Source: Hyphomicrobium sulfonivorans
Lineage (GTDB): Bacteria; Pseudomonadota; Alphaproteobacteria; Rhizobiales; Hyphomicrobiaceae
NCBI RefSeq assembly: GCF_013306565.1
Contig: NZ_PZPO01000004.1
Location: forward strand, 1-64,000
Reading direction: 5' to 3'
Length of the DNA: 64,000 nt
Shown here one piece after another: positions 34,591 to 43,580 of this stretch (the stretch's first letter is position 1; every line of letters starts with the position of its first letter). The position numbers and the translations under genes were made by a program. Under the pieces are notes generated by a model. That model saw only the letters and a list, made by a program, of their open reading frames with translations, was not told the origin of the DNA and did not search any database.

Positions 34591-35754
34591 TCAGGCGTAG
34601 CGCCGCGCTTGGTGACCGTTATCGGCGACAGTTGCACGTCGTGACGCAAACAGATCTTCCTGCGCAGCGCGGTCCAGCACGGTGACGGCGGTCCAGCCGC
34701 CGGTTGCCGGTTTGATTTCCAGCAATGACGTGCCTTGCATTTCCAGCAGAGTGCGCGCCAGCGTGATGGCCAGGCTACCGTTGCGCGCGGCGATTTCAGT
34801 GCGCTCCTGGCGTACCGTCGCGACAACCTCGATCAACTCGCCATCGGGGATGGCAACCAGTGAGATGGTGTGGTCATCCTCCGTGCGGGCAATCGCTTCT
34901 GAAAGCAGATTGACGAAAATCTGCCGCAGCGCACGGGGCTCGTTGAGCACCTCGATTTCAGCGCCGATAGCGTACTCGATGCGGATGTTCCGGACCGTTG
35001 CCTTGCGCTCGACAAAGGCCCACGCCTCGACGACGGCCTGATGGAGCGTGCAGACTTCGCGAACAACGGCGTCGCGGTGGTTGGTCAGCAGCGCGGTCAG
35101 CGCCAGCGTATCTTCGGCCGACTTCAAAAGCTCGCCTGCGCTGTCGTTGATGTGGCGCAGGTAGTCTTGATAGCGTTCGTTGCCGATAGGGCCGAACATC
35201 TCCAGTGACATAACTTCGGAGAAGCCAATCACGGCGTTCAGCGGTGTGCGCAGCTCGTGATTGATCCGGGCCATCAGGTCGGCCCAATCATGATTTGGGT
35301 CAATCGCCGATGCTTTGTGATTTTCAGGTTTGGAACGCCCGCTGTGCGGTGGCTTGCCCGCATGGCGCTGCCGGGCTTGCATGTAGTTTGACACCGGGGC
35401 CGAGTTGCCCTGCGATGCGTCGGCGCCATACCCATTTGTGCGGTTCGGCTGATCGTCCGATGACGATGTTTTTTTGGATGACTGGGTAGCAGACGCAAGG
35501 TTGGCGCCAGCCCCGAGCGCTACGAGGATGCTGCCCGACAGCAATAGCGCACTGGCGGTGACTGCGACGGGAAGCACTGGCGTCAGCGCACCGATGCTCA
35601 GCACAGTCAGGGCTGTCACGGTTTGCGTCTGACGACTGCCGTGTACAACCCGGGTGGCTTGGGCGGCGAACTGTCCGGCCTGCCTGACTGCCGTTGCGGC
35701 GGTGGTCCCAAAAGTTGGGCGCGCGCGCAGGTCCGCCGACGTTGTCCACGCCAT
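34591..35754 (-). CDS. Membrane histidine kinase-like protein with eroded ATPase domain
   Basis: A 387-residue protein from ATG 35754 (AAGGG upstream). N-terminal hydrophobic part with two spans (VTALTVLSIGALTPVLPVAV; SALLLSGSILVALGAGANLA), then a polar Ser/Asn/Gln linker. The phospho-acceptor box is intact: His166 in INHELRTPLNAVIGFSE. In the ATP domain the N box is only NLLSEAIART, and no G1 (DxGxG) or G2 (GxGxG) motif is found before the end GGWTAVTVLDRA. It may therefore be a pseudo-kinase, phosphatase or phosphotransferase like those of Caulobacter-type cell-cycle relays. It is next to pepN on the same strand. Confidence 0.8.
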   Translation of the reverse strand: MAWTTSADLRARPTFGTTAATAVRQAGQFAAQATRVVHGSRQTQTVTALTVLSIGALTPVLPVAVTASALLLSGSILVALGAGANLASATQSSKKTSSSDDQPNRTNGYGADASQGNSAPVSNYMQARQRHAGKPPHSGRSKPENHKASAIDPNHDWADLMARINHELRTPLNAVIGFSEVMSLEMFGPIGNERYQDYLRHINDSAGELLKSAEDTLALTALLTNHRDAVVREVCTLHQAVVEAWAFVERKATVRNIRIEYAIGAEIEVLNEPRALRQIFVNLLSEAIARTEDDHTISLVAIPDGELIEVVATVRQERTEIAARNGSLAITLARTLLEMQGTSLLEIKPATGGWTAVTVLDRAAQEDLFASRRATVADNGHQARRYA

Positions 35755-35895
35755 CCCTTACCCCCGGTTTGAATGTCTGATGTTTTGCGCCGGCCGGAAG
35801 GCCTGCGAACCCCGAATCACCAACTACAGTTCACACCATCGCGAATCGGCTGTCGAGGCTGAATAAGCCCTTCGATGCTAGGAATTTTTCTTGCA

Positions 35896-38556
35896 TCAGC
35901 CATCCAGGATTCGCGACGCAATTTCCTGCACGTCAGAGGATAGTGATTTGGTGCGGGCGATGCGTTGCAGGGCTTTGCGTGCCTTGGCGCGCCGCTCGCT
36001 TTCAAGCGACCGCCAGGAACGCAACGCTCCGAGCATGCGGGCAGCGATCTGGGGGTTGAGGCGATCCAGCGCCAGCACCTGATCGACCAGGAACGCATAT
36101 CCGGCACCGTCAGGACGGTTGAACTGCACCGGATTGCCGGCTGCGAATGTGCCGACCAGTGCGCGCACCTTGTTGGGTGCGGTGAGTGAAAACAGCGGAT
36201 GCTGGGTGAGGGCGCGCACGCGCGTGATGGTGCTGTTCAGCGGCGACTGCGCCTGAACGGCGAACCAGGTGTCGATGACGACATTGTCGTCGTGCCATGT
36301 GTCGTAGAAGTCGGCCAGCGCGGCCTTGGCTTCAGTGCCGCCCTTGGCAGCAAGCAGATGCAGCGCGTGGGCGCGGTCCGTCATGTTGGTGGCTTTGGCG
36401 TAATGGCGGGCGAGGCGCTTGATGTCGTCCTCGCTGCCCCGCGCGGTCAGCAGCGTCAGGGCGGCATTCCGCAGTGCGCGTTTGCCGGCGCTGGCTGCAT
36501 CCGGCGAGAACGGGCCTTTAACGGCCATGCGGCGGTAAAGATCTTCCAGTTGCGGCCCGAGCGTGCGCCCGACCAGTTTGGAGAGCTGACGGTGCGCGCG
36601 CTGGATCAGTGCCGGATCGACATCCTTGCCGATGATGCGTGCAACATCCGCTTGCGTCGGGAGCTTCAGCAACTCGGCGCGGTAGGCCGGTTCCAGATCG
36701 CCATCGATGAGTGCAGCGCCCAACGCCCGCGCGTACCGCAGACCGCGGCCGGATGCGCGTTTGCCGGCAGCCATGTTGCGCACCGCCTCGACGAGGGTTT
36801 GCGCCGCGTAGCTGTTCGCCGCCTGCCAGCGGTTGAACTGGTCGCTATCGGCTGCCATCAGCAGCTCAATGTCGGTGTCGGGCAGATCGACGGTGATGTT
36901 GACCGGCGCGGAGAAGCCCCTCAGCAGCGACGGCACCGGCTGGGATGGCACGTCGACAAAACGGAAGCGCTGGCGCCGTTTGGTGAGGTCGATGACGCCG
37001 TCGCGCGGTGTGCTGCCGTCCTCCAGCTTCAGGTCGATGTCATGCCCGTTGGCGCCCAGCAGGCCGACGCGCACCGGAATGTGCATCGGCTTCTTGTTCG
37101 GCTGCCCCGGGGTGGGCGGCACGATCTGCTCAAGCTCCAGATCGGCGGTCTTGCGATTCTTGTTGTAAGATAGTCGCGCGATGACTTCCGGCGTGCCAGC
37201 CTGCGAATACCAAAGCTTGAACTGGCTAAGGTCGATGCCGCTGGCGTCTTCAAAGCAGGTGAGGAACTGATCGACGGTGGCCGCTTCGCCGTCGTGACGG
37301 TCGAAGTAAAGGTCCATGCCCTTGCGGAAGTCGTCAGCGCCCAGAATGGTCGCGATCATGCGCACCAGCTCGGCGCCCTTCTCGTAGACGGTAGCCGTGT
37401 AGAAGTTGTTGATCTCGACGAAGCTCTCCGGACGCACCGGATGGGCCAGCGGTCCAGCGTCCTCGGCGAACTGATGTGTCTTCAACTGACGGACGTCGAC
37501 AATGCGCTGCACCGTGCGCGAGCGCTCGTCTGAGGAAAATTCCTGATCGCGGAAAACCGTCAGGCCTTCCTTCAGACACAGCTGGAACCAGTCGCGGCAG
37601 GTGATGCGGTTGCCGGTCCAGTTGTGGAAATATTCGTGCGCAATGACGCTTTCGATCGCCTCGAAAATGGTGTCGGTTGCCGTTTCCGGCGAGGCCAGCA
37701 CCAGGCGGTCGTTGAAGATGTTGAGGCCCTTGTTTTCCATCGCGCCAAGATTGAAATCCGAAACGGCGACGATGTTGAACACATCAAGATCGTATTCGCG
37801 GCCGAACCGCTCCTCATCCCATTTCATCGAGCGCTTGAGGGCATCCATGGCCCAGGCGGCGCGGCCTTCCTTGCCGTGCTCGACATAGATGGCCAGATCA
37901 ACCTTGCGGCCGGACATGGTGTGGAACGTCGAGCTGATCGGCGCCAGATCACCACCCACGACGGCGAACAGATATGACGGCTTGGGGTGCGGATCGTGCC
38001 AGATCGCATAATGGCGGGCGCCGCCGTCGATCATGCCGCGCTCCTGCAGGTTGCCATTTGACAGCAGCACCGGGGCCGCGGCCGGGTCGGCCTCAAGCCG
38101 CACGGTATAGGTTGCCAGAACGTCGGGTCGGTCGAGGAAATAGGTGATGCGGCGAAAGCCCTGCGCTTCGCACTGGCTGCAGTAGACATTGTTCGAGCGA
38201 TAGATGCCCGACAGCGCCTTGTTGGCGTCAGGATTTATGTAGGTCGTGATTTCAAGGGTGAACGGCTTCACCGGCGGTTTGGTCAGCGTCAGCGACGTAT
38301 CGGTGAGCTTGTAGTCCTTCTTCGTCAGCGCGCGTCCGTTGAGCTTGATGTCGCCCAGTTCCAGATGCTGCCCATCGAGCTGCAGCGGCCCGCGCTTGAC
38401 GGCAGCCTTGGGGTTGGCGCGCACCGACAGTCGCGATTTCACCTCAGTGCGGGTGGGATCGAGCGAAATATCTAGATTGACGCGATCGATGAGATAGGCG
38501 GGCGGGCGATAGTCCTTGAGGTGGACGGTCGGAGCAGTCGTATCGCGTTTCATCAT
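35896..38556 (-). CDS. pepN: Aminopeptidase N (M1 family)
   Basis: Zinc metallopeptidase removing N-terminal amino acids from peptides in the cytoplasm (886 aa from ATG 38556; a codon later also possible). Family motifs are the substrate-anchoring GAMEN (LGAMENKGLNIFND), the zinc site HEYFHNWTGNR, and the downstream Glu (LKEGLTVFRDQEFSSD). N-terminal beta domain, catalytic domain, and a long helical C-terminal domain (GKRALRNAALTLLTARG) match E. coli PepN, not the shorter tricorn-type proteins. Starting further upstream would add residues from non-conserved sequence. Confidence 0.96.
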   Translation of the reverse strand: MMKRDTTAPTVHLKDYRPPAYLIDRVNLDISLDPTRTEVKSRLSVRANPKAAVKRGPLQLDGQHLELGDIKLNGRALTKKDYKLTDTSLTLTKPPVKPFTLEITTYINPDANKALSGIYRSNNVYCSQCEAQGFRRITYFLDRPDVLATYTVRLEADPAAAPVLLSNGNLQERGMIDGGARHYAIWHDPHPKPSYLFAVVGGDLAPISSTFHTMSGRKVDLAIYVEHGKEGRAAWAMDALKRSMKWDEERFGREYDLDVFNIVAVSDFNLGAMENKGLNIFNDRLVLASPETATDTIFEAIESVIAHEYFHNWTGNRITCRDWFQLCLKEGLTVFRDQEFSSDERSRTVQRIVDVRQLKTHQFAEDAGPLAHPVRPESFVEINNFYTATVYEKGAELVRMIATILGADDFRKGMDLYFDRHDGEAATVDQFLTCFEDASGIDLSQFKLWYSQAGTPEVIARLSYNKNRKTADLELEQIVPPTPGQPNKKPMHIPVRVGLLGANGHDIDLKLEDGSTPRDGVIDLTKRRQRFRFVDVPSQPVPSLLRGFSAPVNITVDLPDTDIELLMAADSDQFNRWQAANSYAAQTLVEAVRNMAAGKRASGRGLRYARALGAALIDGDLEPAYRAELLKLPTQADVARIIGKDVDPALIQRAHRQLSKLVGRTLGPQLEDLYRRMAVKGPFSPDAASAGKRALRNAALTLLTARGSEDDIKRLARHYAKATNMTDRAHALHLLAAKGGTEAKAALADFYDTWHDDNVVIDTWFAVQAQSPLNSTITRVRALTQHPLFSLTAPNKVRALVGTFAAGNPVQFNRPDGAGYAFLVDQVLALDRLNPQIAARMLGALRSWRSLESERRAKARKALQRIARTKSLSSDVQEIASRILDG

Positions 38557-38872
38557 TCTCACTCTCAAGCCGGCATATGCGGCATCCGAACCAAGGTGGT
38601 GCGGAAGGCTCCATCTGCGGCTAAATTCCAACGCATCACTATACGCAGCACGGCTTAGCGCGTCATGACCGGGCGGGCTCATTTGCCGGCCTCATGACGT
38701 AAAGCCGCGATGAGTTGGTGGCAGCGTTAACAGCCGGTGACGTAATCTCCAATCGGCTGTGCGCAATCCGAGGACCCTGTTTGTGATTGCCGATTGTTTA
38801 CCTACCTTACCGGGGTGGGCACGTTTCGCATAACCAGAAGCGGGCAGCTGTGCGCGGGACTGAGCAGAAGAA
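38557..38872. other. Divergent intergenic region pepN / GTPase
   Basis: 316 bases between divergent genes. It contains related short stretches (CCAATCGGCTGTGCGCAATCCG at 38750-38771 region and GATTGCCGATTG at 38785-38796) and probably the two promoters. No gene is convincing; I could not place -35/-10 boxes with confidence. Confidence 0.5.
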
Positions 38873-40483
38873 ATGAGCATGGGCGACCGGCAGGAGACAG
38901 GTTCGGGCGATGTTGGCGTCGGCGGCAAACGTCGGCGTCCGCGCAGCAAGGCCTTTTTCTATCTGCGCGGCGCGATGCTGTTTTCGGCGTTGCTGCTGCC
39001 GATGGCGTCCCTGCTGCCGCTCGGCTGGCTCTGGCTCTGGGAGCGAGGCTGGGCACTTTATTGGATGGCCGCCGCCTTTCTTCTCAGTCTGCTGGCGTTC
39101 TCGGTGCAGGCAATCCTGTTGCGCCGCTCACTTGAGAAGACACCGGAGGCGCAATTCGCCGCTGAGGCCGAAGTGCAGTCCGTCGCGCCTGATCCGTCAT
39201 GGACCGTGCGCGAGCAGGCGGCGTGGACGGCCGTCGAGGCCATTGCCGCTTCGGTGAAGCCGGCAGAGCTGACCGACCGCGATGCGGTGCTGAACCTTGG
39301 CCTGCGGACCATCGAGGCGGTCGCGCGCCAGATCCATCCGCAGGATCGCGACCCGCTGTGGAAGTTTACAATTCCTGAAGCCCTGGCTCTCGTTGAGCGG
39401 GTCAGCGGCGATCTGCGTCCGTTTGTGGTCGAGAATATTCCGCTTGGCGATCAGCTCACGGTTGGCCAGGTGATGAAGGTCTATGGCTGGCGTTCGGCCA
39501 TCGGCGTTGCTTCGAAGGCTTATGACCTCTGGCGTCTCATCCGGTTGGCAAATCCAATCACGGCGGCGGCGCAGGAAGCACGCGAGCAGATTACCAAACA
39601 TCTCTATGCCAACGTGAAAGATCAGCTCGCGCGCCAGCTTTCCACCGCCTATGTGCGTGAAGTCGGTCGTGCTGCGATAGATCTTTATGGTGGACGGTTG
39701 CGCGTTTCCGAGACGCAGCTTTCTGGCCATGTAAGCGCCTCTACGCTGCGCGATCGCAGCCGGGAACTGACGCGCGCCGAGCCGCTACGCATTCTGGTGG
39801 CGGGGCAGGCGGGAGCGGGTAAATCCAGCCTCATCAATGCGCTGTCCAAGGAGGTCCGCGCCATCGTCGATGCGCCGGGCGGGACGCGCAATTTTCAGGC
39901 CTACGAGGTGGAGCTGCAAGGCCTTAGCGGCGCAATGGTGATCGACAGTCCGCGCGTTGGCGCCAGCGAAAAGGAGCAGCAGAGTTTCGCCGATCGCGGC
40001 AGCGACGCCGATCTCATCGTGTGGGCGATCTCGGCTGATAAAGCCGACGGACGTCTTGATCTGGCCGCCCTCACAGGAATCCGCAAGCATTTCACCGGCC
40101 GGCCGCATCGCCGCCAGCCGCCGATCGTTGTCGCACTCACCCATGCCGACCGGTTGATGCGCCGTGTGCCGCTGTCCAACGACGACATCGATCTCACGGA
40201 AACAGGCGTCGTTGAAATGGTGCGCAAGGTGGCCGAAGGCCTGGGTGTGCCGAAAAACGATGTCGTGCCCGTCAGCCTTGCACCACAATTTCCGCCCTAC
40301 AACATCGAGCAGCTGTCGCAGCGCATCGCTGCGCGTGTGCCCGACGCACGGCAGGCGCAGTTGTTGCGGCTGATGGAAGATGCCGCGCCCCGGTGGAGCG
40401 CCAAACGGCTTGCGGGGCAGGCTGGCAATGCGGCGCGAACGGCGGCGCGGACCATGCTGCCGCGCGTGTTCAAACGTAAGTAG
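38873..40483 (+). CDS. Membrane-anchored GTPase (Era/HSR1-like domain)
   Basis: A 536-residue protein. Two adjacent membrane helices near the N-terminus (GAMLFSALLLPMASLLPLGW; YWMAAAFLLSLLAFSVQAIL) are followed by a helical region and a GTPase domain from about residue 300. G1 is GQAGAGKSSLINAL; G2 Thr is in APGGTRNFQ. G3 reads VIDSPRVG where DxxG (often DTPG) is usual, and G4 reads LTHAD in place of NKxD, so nucleotide handling may be atypical. It resembles YcjX/YfjP-type membrane GTPases. It has no obvious operon partner. Confidence 0.75.
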   Translation: MSMGDRQETGSGDVGVGGKRRRPRSKAFFYLRGAMLFSALLLPMASLLPLGWLWLWERGWALYWMAAAFLLSLLAFSVQAILLRRSLEKTPEAQFAAEAEVQSVAPDPSWTVREQAAWTAVEAIAASVKPAELTDRDAVLNLGLRTIEAVARQIHPQDRDPLWKFTIPEALALVERVSGDLRPFVVENIPLGDQLTVGQVMKVYGWRSAIGVASKAYDLWRLIRLANPITAAAQEAREQITKHLYANVKDQLARQLSTAYVREVGRAAIDLYGGRLRVSETQLSGHVSASTLRDRSRELTRAEPLRILVAGQAGAGKSSLINALSKEVRAIVDAPGGTRNFQAYEVELQGLSGAMVIDSPRVGASEKEQQSFADRGSDADLIVWAISADKADGRLDLAALTGIRKHFTGRPHRRQPPIVVALTHADRLMRRVPLSNDDIDLTETGVVEMVRKVAEGLGVPKNDVVPVSLAPQFPPYNIEQLSQRIAARVPDARQAQLLRLMEDAAPRWSAKRLAGQAGNAARTAARTMLPRVFKRK

Positions 40484-40543
40484 AATAGCCTTTGCTGGAT
40501 TGAGGTTGGAAACGCGCTAGCACAGCGCCGCGCGCTCCGAGCA

Positions 40544-40951
40544 TCAACGCCGCAGTCTGCGGGCGGCACCAAGCCCAAACAGAAATGCCGTGGCGACAGT
40601 TTGCAAAGCGCCGAAATAATCGACCGCGTTGTGCGCCTCGTCATCAACGGCCTGAGCGATATTCTGTGCGGGTGTGTTGTGATCGTGCTGATATTGATGA
40701 AAGCGATCAACGATCCACGGCACCGAAATCGCCAGAGCGCCAAAGATACAGAATGCTCCGGCGAGAGCTGCAACAGCGCCAAGTTTGCCCAGTTCGGGTT
40801 CCAATAAAAGATAAGCGGCCAGAATGCCGAGGATCAGCGCTGTGAGAAAGAAGACGCAGGCGATCACCGTCCAGGTGATGCGCCGGGATACGTTCTCGAT
40901 GGCGGTATGTGTCGCGCGGCTTGCGGCATAGAGAACGGCGTCGCCGATCAT
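40544..40951 (-). CDS. Small membrane protein, phage-holin/YqjE-like
   Basis: A 135-residue protein with two membrane helices (WTVIACVFFLTALILGILAAYLLL; LGAVAALAGAFCIFGALAISV), a polar His/Gln-rich middle, and a third hydrophobic stretch near the end (YFGALQTVATAFLFGLG) followed by a basic tail. Such proteins are often encoded next to DUF883/YqjD-like ones, as here. A role at the envelope is likely; no biochemical function can be assigned. Confidence 0.7.
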   Translation of the reverse strand: MIGDAVLYAASRATHTAIENVSRRITWTVIACVFFLTALILGILAAYLLLEPELGKLGAVAALAGAFCIFGALAISVPWIVDRFHQYQHDHNTPAQNIAQAVDDEAHNAVDYFGALQTVATAFLFGLGAARRLRR

Positions 40952-40972
40952 TTCAGTCTCCGAACTCGTTTA

Positions 40973-41021
40973 GACCATGATTGCTTCGGACCCTGTCAGT
41001 CCGAAGCGTCAATCATGGGTC
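40973..41021. repeat. Long palindromic intergenic repeat
   Basis: GACCATGATTG (40973-40983) and CTTCGGAC (40984-40991) pair with GTCCGAAG (40999-41006) and CAATCAT plus GGGTC (41010-41021), with a 7-nt loop and short bulges. A diverged copy sits at 49560-49601. The element lies upstream of the preceding minus-strand gene. Confidence 0.75.
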
Positions 41022-41031
41022 TCATCAAAGG

Positions 41032-41074
41032 CTAGAGCAGCGTCGCTTTTCAAAGAGAAGCGATTACGCTCTAG
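41032..41074. repeat. Second palindrome, CTAGAGC...GCTCTAG
   Basis: CTAGAGC (41032-41038) pairs with GCTCTAG (41068-41074), and TCGCTT (41043-41048) with AAGCGA (41058-41063). It overlaps the stop codon of the next minus-strand gene, so it may end its transcript. CTCTAG-bounded palindromes are common between genes in Hyphomicrobiales, as I recall. Confidence 0.65.
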
Positions 41075-41295
41075 CGCCGGGCCAGCAGGGCGAGCACAAA
41101 GCCGATACCGACAGCGATGCCGGCAGACTGCAACGGCTTGCGGCGGATGTGATCGGCAACGCGATCATATTGCTCCTGTGCGACGGCCTGTGCGTGCTCG
41201 ACGGTCTCGTGGATTTTGTCCTGAGCCGCATTGGCTGCGCCGCGAATGTTGCGTTCGGCCTCAGCGCCGAATTTGTTTTCAGAATAGGAAGCCAT
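41071..41295 (-). CDS. Small YqjD/DUF883-like protein
   Basis: A 74-residue protein: an amphipathic, Ala/Glu-rich N-terminus (AERNIRGAANAAQDKIHETV), the stretch YDRVADHIRRKPLQSAGIAVGIGF and a hydrophobic end VLALLARR. The pattern of helix plus C-terminal membrane segment after RxKP is that of YqjD/ElaB-type proteins, which link ribosomes to the membrane in E. coli stationary phase. AGGAG lies just upstream of ATG 41295. Confidence 0.75.
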   Translation of the reverse strand: MASYSENKFGAEAERNIRGAANAAQDKIHETVEHAQAVAQEQYDRVADHIRRKPLQSAGIAVGIGFVLALLARR

Positions 41296-41336
41296 GGTTG
41301 CTCCTGTCCGTTGAATGAGGTTGGGGGCGATCGCGC

Positions 41337-41618
41337 TTAGCGCGTCATGAAGAGACCAATAACGAAACCGACACCCGCAGCGATCAACGCCGCCTGGGTC
41401 GGGTTCTTGCGAATGGCGGTCTCAACGTCGCCGAGCTTTTCCTTCGCCTTGTCCTGCACCTGCTCCATGTTGGCCCCGAGCTGCTCCGAAGCCAGACGTT
41501 TAACGGAATCGGCCAGACTGGCGATGTCATCGCGCAGCGACTGCAAGCTATCGCTGGCGTCTGCGGCGGCCGAACGGTCGTTCGGATCGTCGGGTGAGCG
41601 ATTGGACGAAAACTGCAT
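41337..41618 (-). CDS. DUF883 family (YqjD/ElaB-like) protein
   Basis: A 93-residue protein with a long charged helix (SLQSLRDDIASLADSVKRLA; EQVQDKAKEKLGDVETAI) followed by RKNPTQAALIAAGVGFVIGLF, the DUF883 C-terminal membrane anchor. ATG 41618 is preceded by AGGAGG, a very strong ribosome site. It heads a minus-strand set of three small membrane proteins that may be co-transcribed and stress-induced, as relatives are. Confidence 0.85.
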   Translation of the reverse strand: MQFSSNRSPDDPNDRSAAADASDSLQSLRDDIASLADSVKRLASEQLGANMEQVQDKAKEKLGDVETAIRKNPTQAALIAAGVGFVIGLFMTR

Positions 41619-41851
41619 GGACAACCTCCTGTTGCCGGAATTTACCGGCGGCAAACACCATAACTGAAAGACCTTCGCAAAACGTTGGCGGTAACATCCC
41701 GGTTCCGCGAGCCCGGGTTTTGTCTGGTGGGGTGTGCGGACGCCGGTGAGGAACCGATCAGTCAACCGCAACGTTCAAATGCACACCGATTAAACAGGTA
41801 ATCTGGTTGTCCGCTCCCGTTGGGGCTGACGCGGAAGAGGAGCCGAGTCCC

Positions 41852-42427
41852 ATGGCGAACACTGCAAAACACGCAGAGTACGAGGCGAAAAACACCGCAA
41901 GCGGTAAGGCAACGCAGGCCGGCTCAGGCGGCGCAGAAAGTGCTGAAACGATCGCCGATCTGCGCGCCAGCCTCGCATCACTCGCAAACGAAGTGTCAAC
42001 GATTGTGGAGCAGCGCAGCCGGGCAGCGGCGTCGGCGGCGGCCGAAGCGGTGAAGCCCCATGTGGATACTGTTCAGCAGTCGATCCGCAGTCAGCCTGTT
42101 ATCTCGATGGCGCTGGCCGCAGGCCTCGGTGCGCTGCTTGCAGTGGCATTGGTTCCGCGCGCACCGCGTCAAAAGACTTTGCGTGAGCGCTGGGTGCCAA
42201 ACGTGACGCGCGCCGACCTTAACAATCTAGCGGATCAGCTCAGCAGCGCGGTTTCCCGCCTGCATGTGCCATCAATGCCCTCGATGCCCGACACGTCGTC
42301 GTTTGAACGGGTGCTGTCGAAGTTAGCGCATGCCGATCCGACCGGGCCAATGAGCAACGCGTTCGACAAGATCGCTGAATGGGCGCTCGGTGCACGGAAA
42401 AAGGTAAATGGAAACGGTCGAAAATAG
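41852..42427 (+). CDS. Uncharacterised membrane-associated protein with YqjD-like segment
   Basis: A 191-residue protein from ATG 41852 (AGAGGAG upstream). Residues 30-95 are helical and Ala-rich (DLRASLASLANEVSTIVEQ), then QSIRSQPVISMALAAGLGALLAVALVP looks like the DUF883 anchor. The C-terminal half has no recognised domain (SMPSMPDTSSFERVLSKLAH). It is divergent from the DUF883 gene at 41337-41618. Function unknown; shared segment and position suggest the same physiological group. Confidence 0.7.
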   Translation: MANTAKHAEYEAKNTASGKATQAGSGGAESAETIADLRASLASLANEVSTIVEQRSRAAASAAAEAVKPHVDTVQQSIRSQPVISMALAAGLGALLAVALVPRAPRQKTLRERWVPNVTRADLNNLADQLSSAVSRLHVPSMPSMPDTSSFERVLSKLAHADPTGPMSNAFDKIAEWALGARKKVNGNGRK

Positions 42428-42548
42428 TTACAATTGATCCGATCGTGGCCGTTAACCCGGGCTCCGTCTCTGATGCCATAGCATAGCTTTCCAGACCGTC
42501 GCGAAAGCAAGCGTTGCATGGCGCTACGGTGCGGTGAAGGTGAGGGCC

Positions 42549-43580
42549 ATGGGTGATACCAACGTGCTGATGGCACAGGAGCTGAGCGAAGCGCCGACAG
42601 CCGTTTTTCAGCAGCAGCAGGCATTGGCGGCGCCATTGGCGGAACTGATGGCGCGCCTCAACAGCCGTCCGCCGCAGGTGGTGGTAACGTGCGCGCGCGG
42701 CAGCTCGGCCCACGCCGCCGCATTCGGCAAGCATCTGATTGAGCGTTATGTCGGCCTGCCGGTTTCTCCGGCGGCGCCCAGCATCGCCAGCATTTATGGC
42801 GCTGGCCTCAAGCTCAAGGATCAAATGGTGCTTTCTGTTTCGCAGTCCGGGCGCAGCAGCGATCTGCTGGCACTGACGGAGAGCGCGAAAAAATCGGGCG
42901 CACTGACGGTCGCGATCACCAACGCTGAAGACTCCCCGCTGGCAGATATGTGCGACATCGTGCTGCCGATTTGCGCCGGGCCGGAACGCAGCGTCGCTGC
43001 AACGAAAACGTTCATCGCCACGGCGGCTGCACTGGCCCGTCTGACCGCGCAATGGTCGGGCGACAAACACCTGCAATCGGCGCTTGATCGCTTGCCGGAA
43101 CGGCTCGTTGAGGCGGCAGCCCTGGACTGGAGCACGGCGCTGCCGTCACTGGCTGAAGCGCCGAGCCTTGTCACCATTGGGCGCGGCTCAACTCTCGGCA
43201 TAGCGCGCGAAGCGGCGCTGAAGCTGAAAGAAACCTGCAGCCGCCATGCGGAAGCCTTCAGCGGCGCGGAGTTCATGCACGGCCCGGTATCGCTGGTTGA
43301 GGCCGAATATCCCATCATCATGTTCAAGCCCACCGACGCCGCTGCGCCGGGCATGGATGAGCTTGCAATCAAGCTTCGGCGAATGGGGGCGGAACTGTTC
43401 GTCGCCGAGCCGGGTGAAAAAGCGCCTGGCCGGCTGCCCGTTTTGCCGCCCGATCAGCCCGAAACTGACGCCATCTGCCTGATACAATCGTTCTACGCGA
43501 TGGCGGTGGAACTTGCGCAGCGGCTAGAGATTGATGTCGATCGGCCGCGCCATCTCAACAAGGTGACGAGTACGCTATGA
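42549..43580 (+). CDS. Two-SIS-domain sugar-phosphate isomerase/deaminase (NagB-II/AgaS type)
   Basis: A 343-residue protein of two SIS domains, as in the isomerase half of GlmS. From ATG 42549 (GAGG close upstream): CARGSSAHAAAFGKHLIERY and SVSQSGRSSDLLAL in domain 1; GRGSTLGIAREAALKLKETC and HGPVSLVEAEYP in domain 2. It lacks a glutaminase domain, which is why a glucosamine-6-phosphate deaminase role is more likely than synthesis. The next gene, nagA, starts within its stop codon (ATGA), so it likely converts the product of NagA to fructose-6-phosphate. Confidence 0.87.
   Translation: MGDTNVLMAQELSEAPTAVFQQQQALAAPLAELMARLNSRPPQVVVTCARGSSAHAAAFGKHLIERYVGLPVSPAAPSIASIYGAGLKLKDQMVLSVSQSGRSSDLLALTESAKKSGALTVAITNAEDSPLADMCDIVLPICAGPERSVAATKTFIATAAALARLTAQWSGDKHLQSALDRLPERLVEAAALDWSTALPSLAEAPSLVTIGRGSTLGIAREAALKLKETCSRHAEAFSGAEFMHGPVSLVEAEYPIIMFKPTDAAAPGMDELAIKLRRMGAELFVAEPGEKAPGRLPVLPPDQPETDAICLIQSFYAMAVELAQRLEIDVDRPRHLNKVTSTL

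Noticed and set aside
34580-34600. Tandem 11-base duplication CAGGCGTAGCT at the end of the kinase gene
   Set aside because: Too short and single to interpret; it simply overlaps the stop codon.
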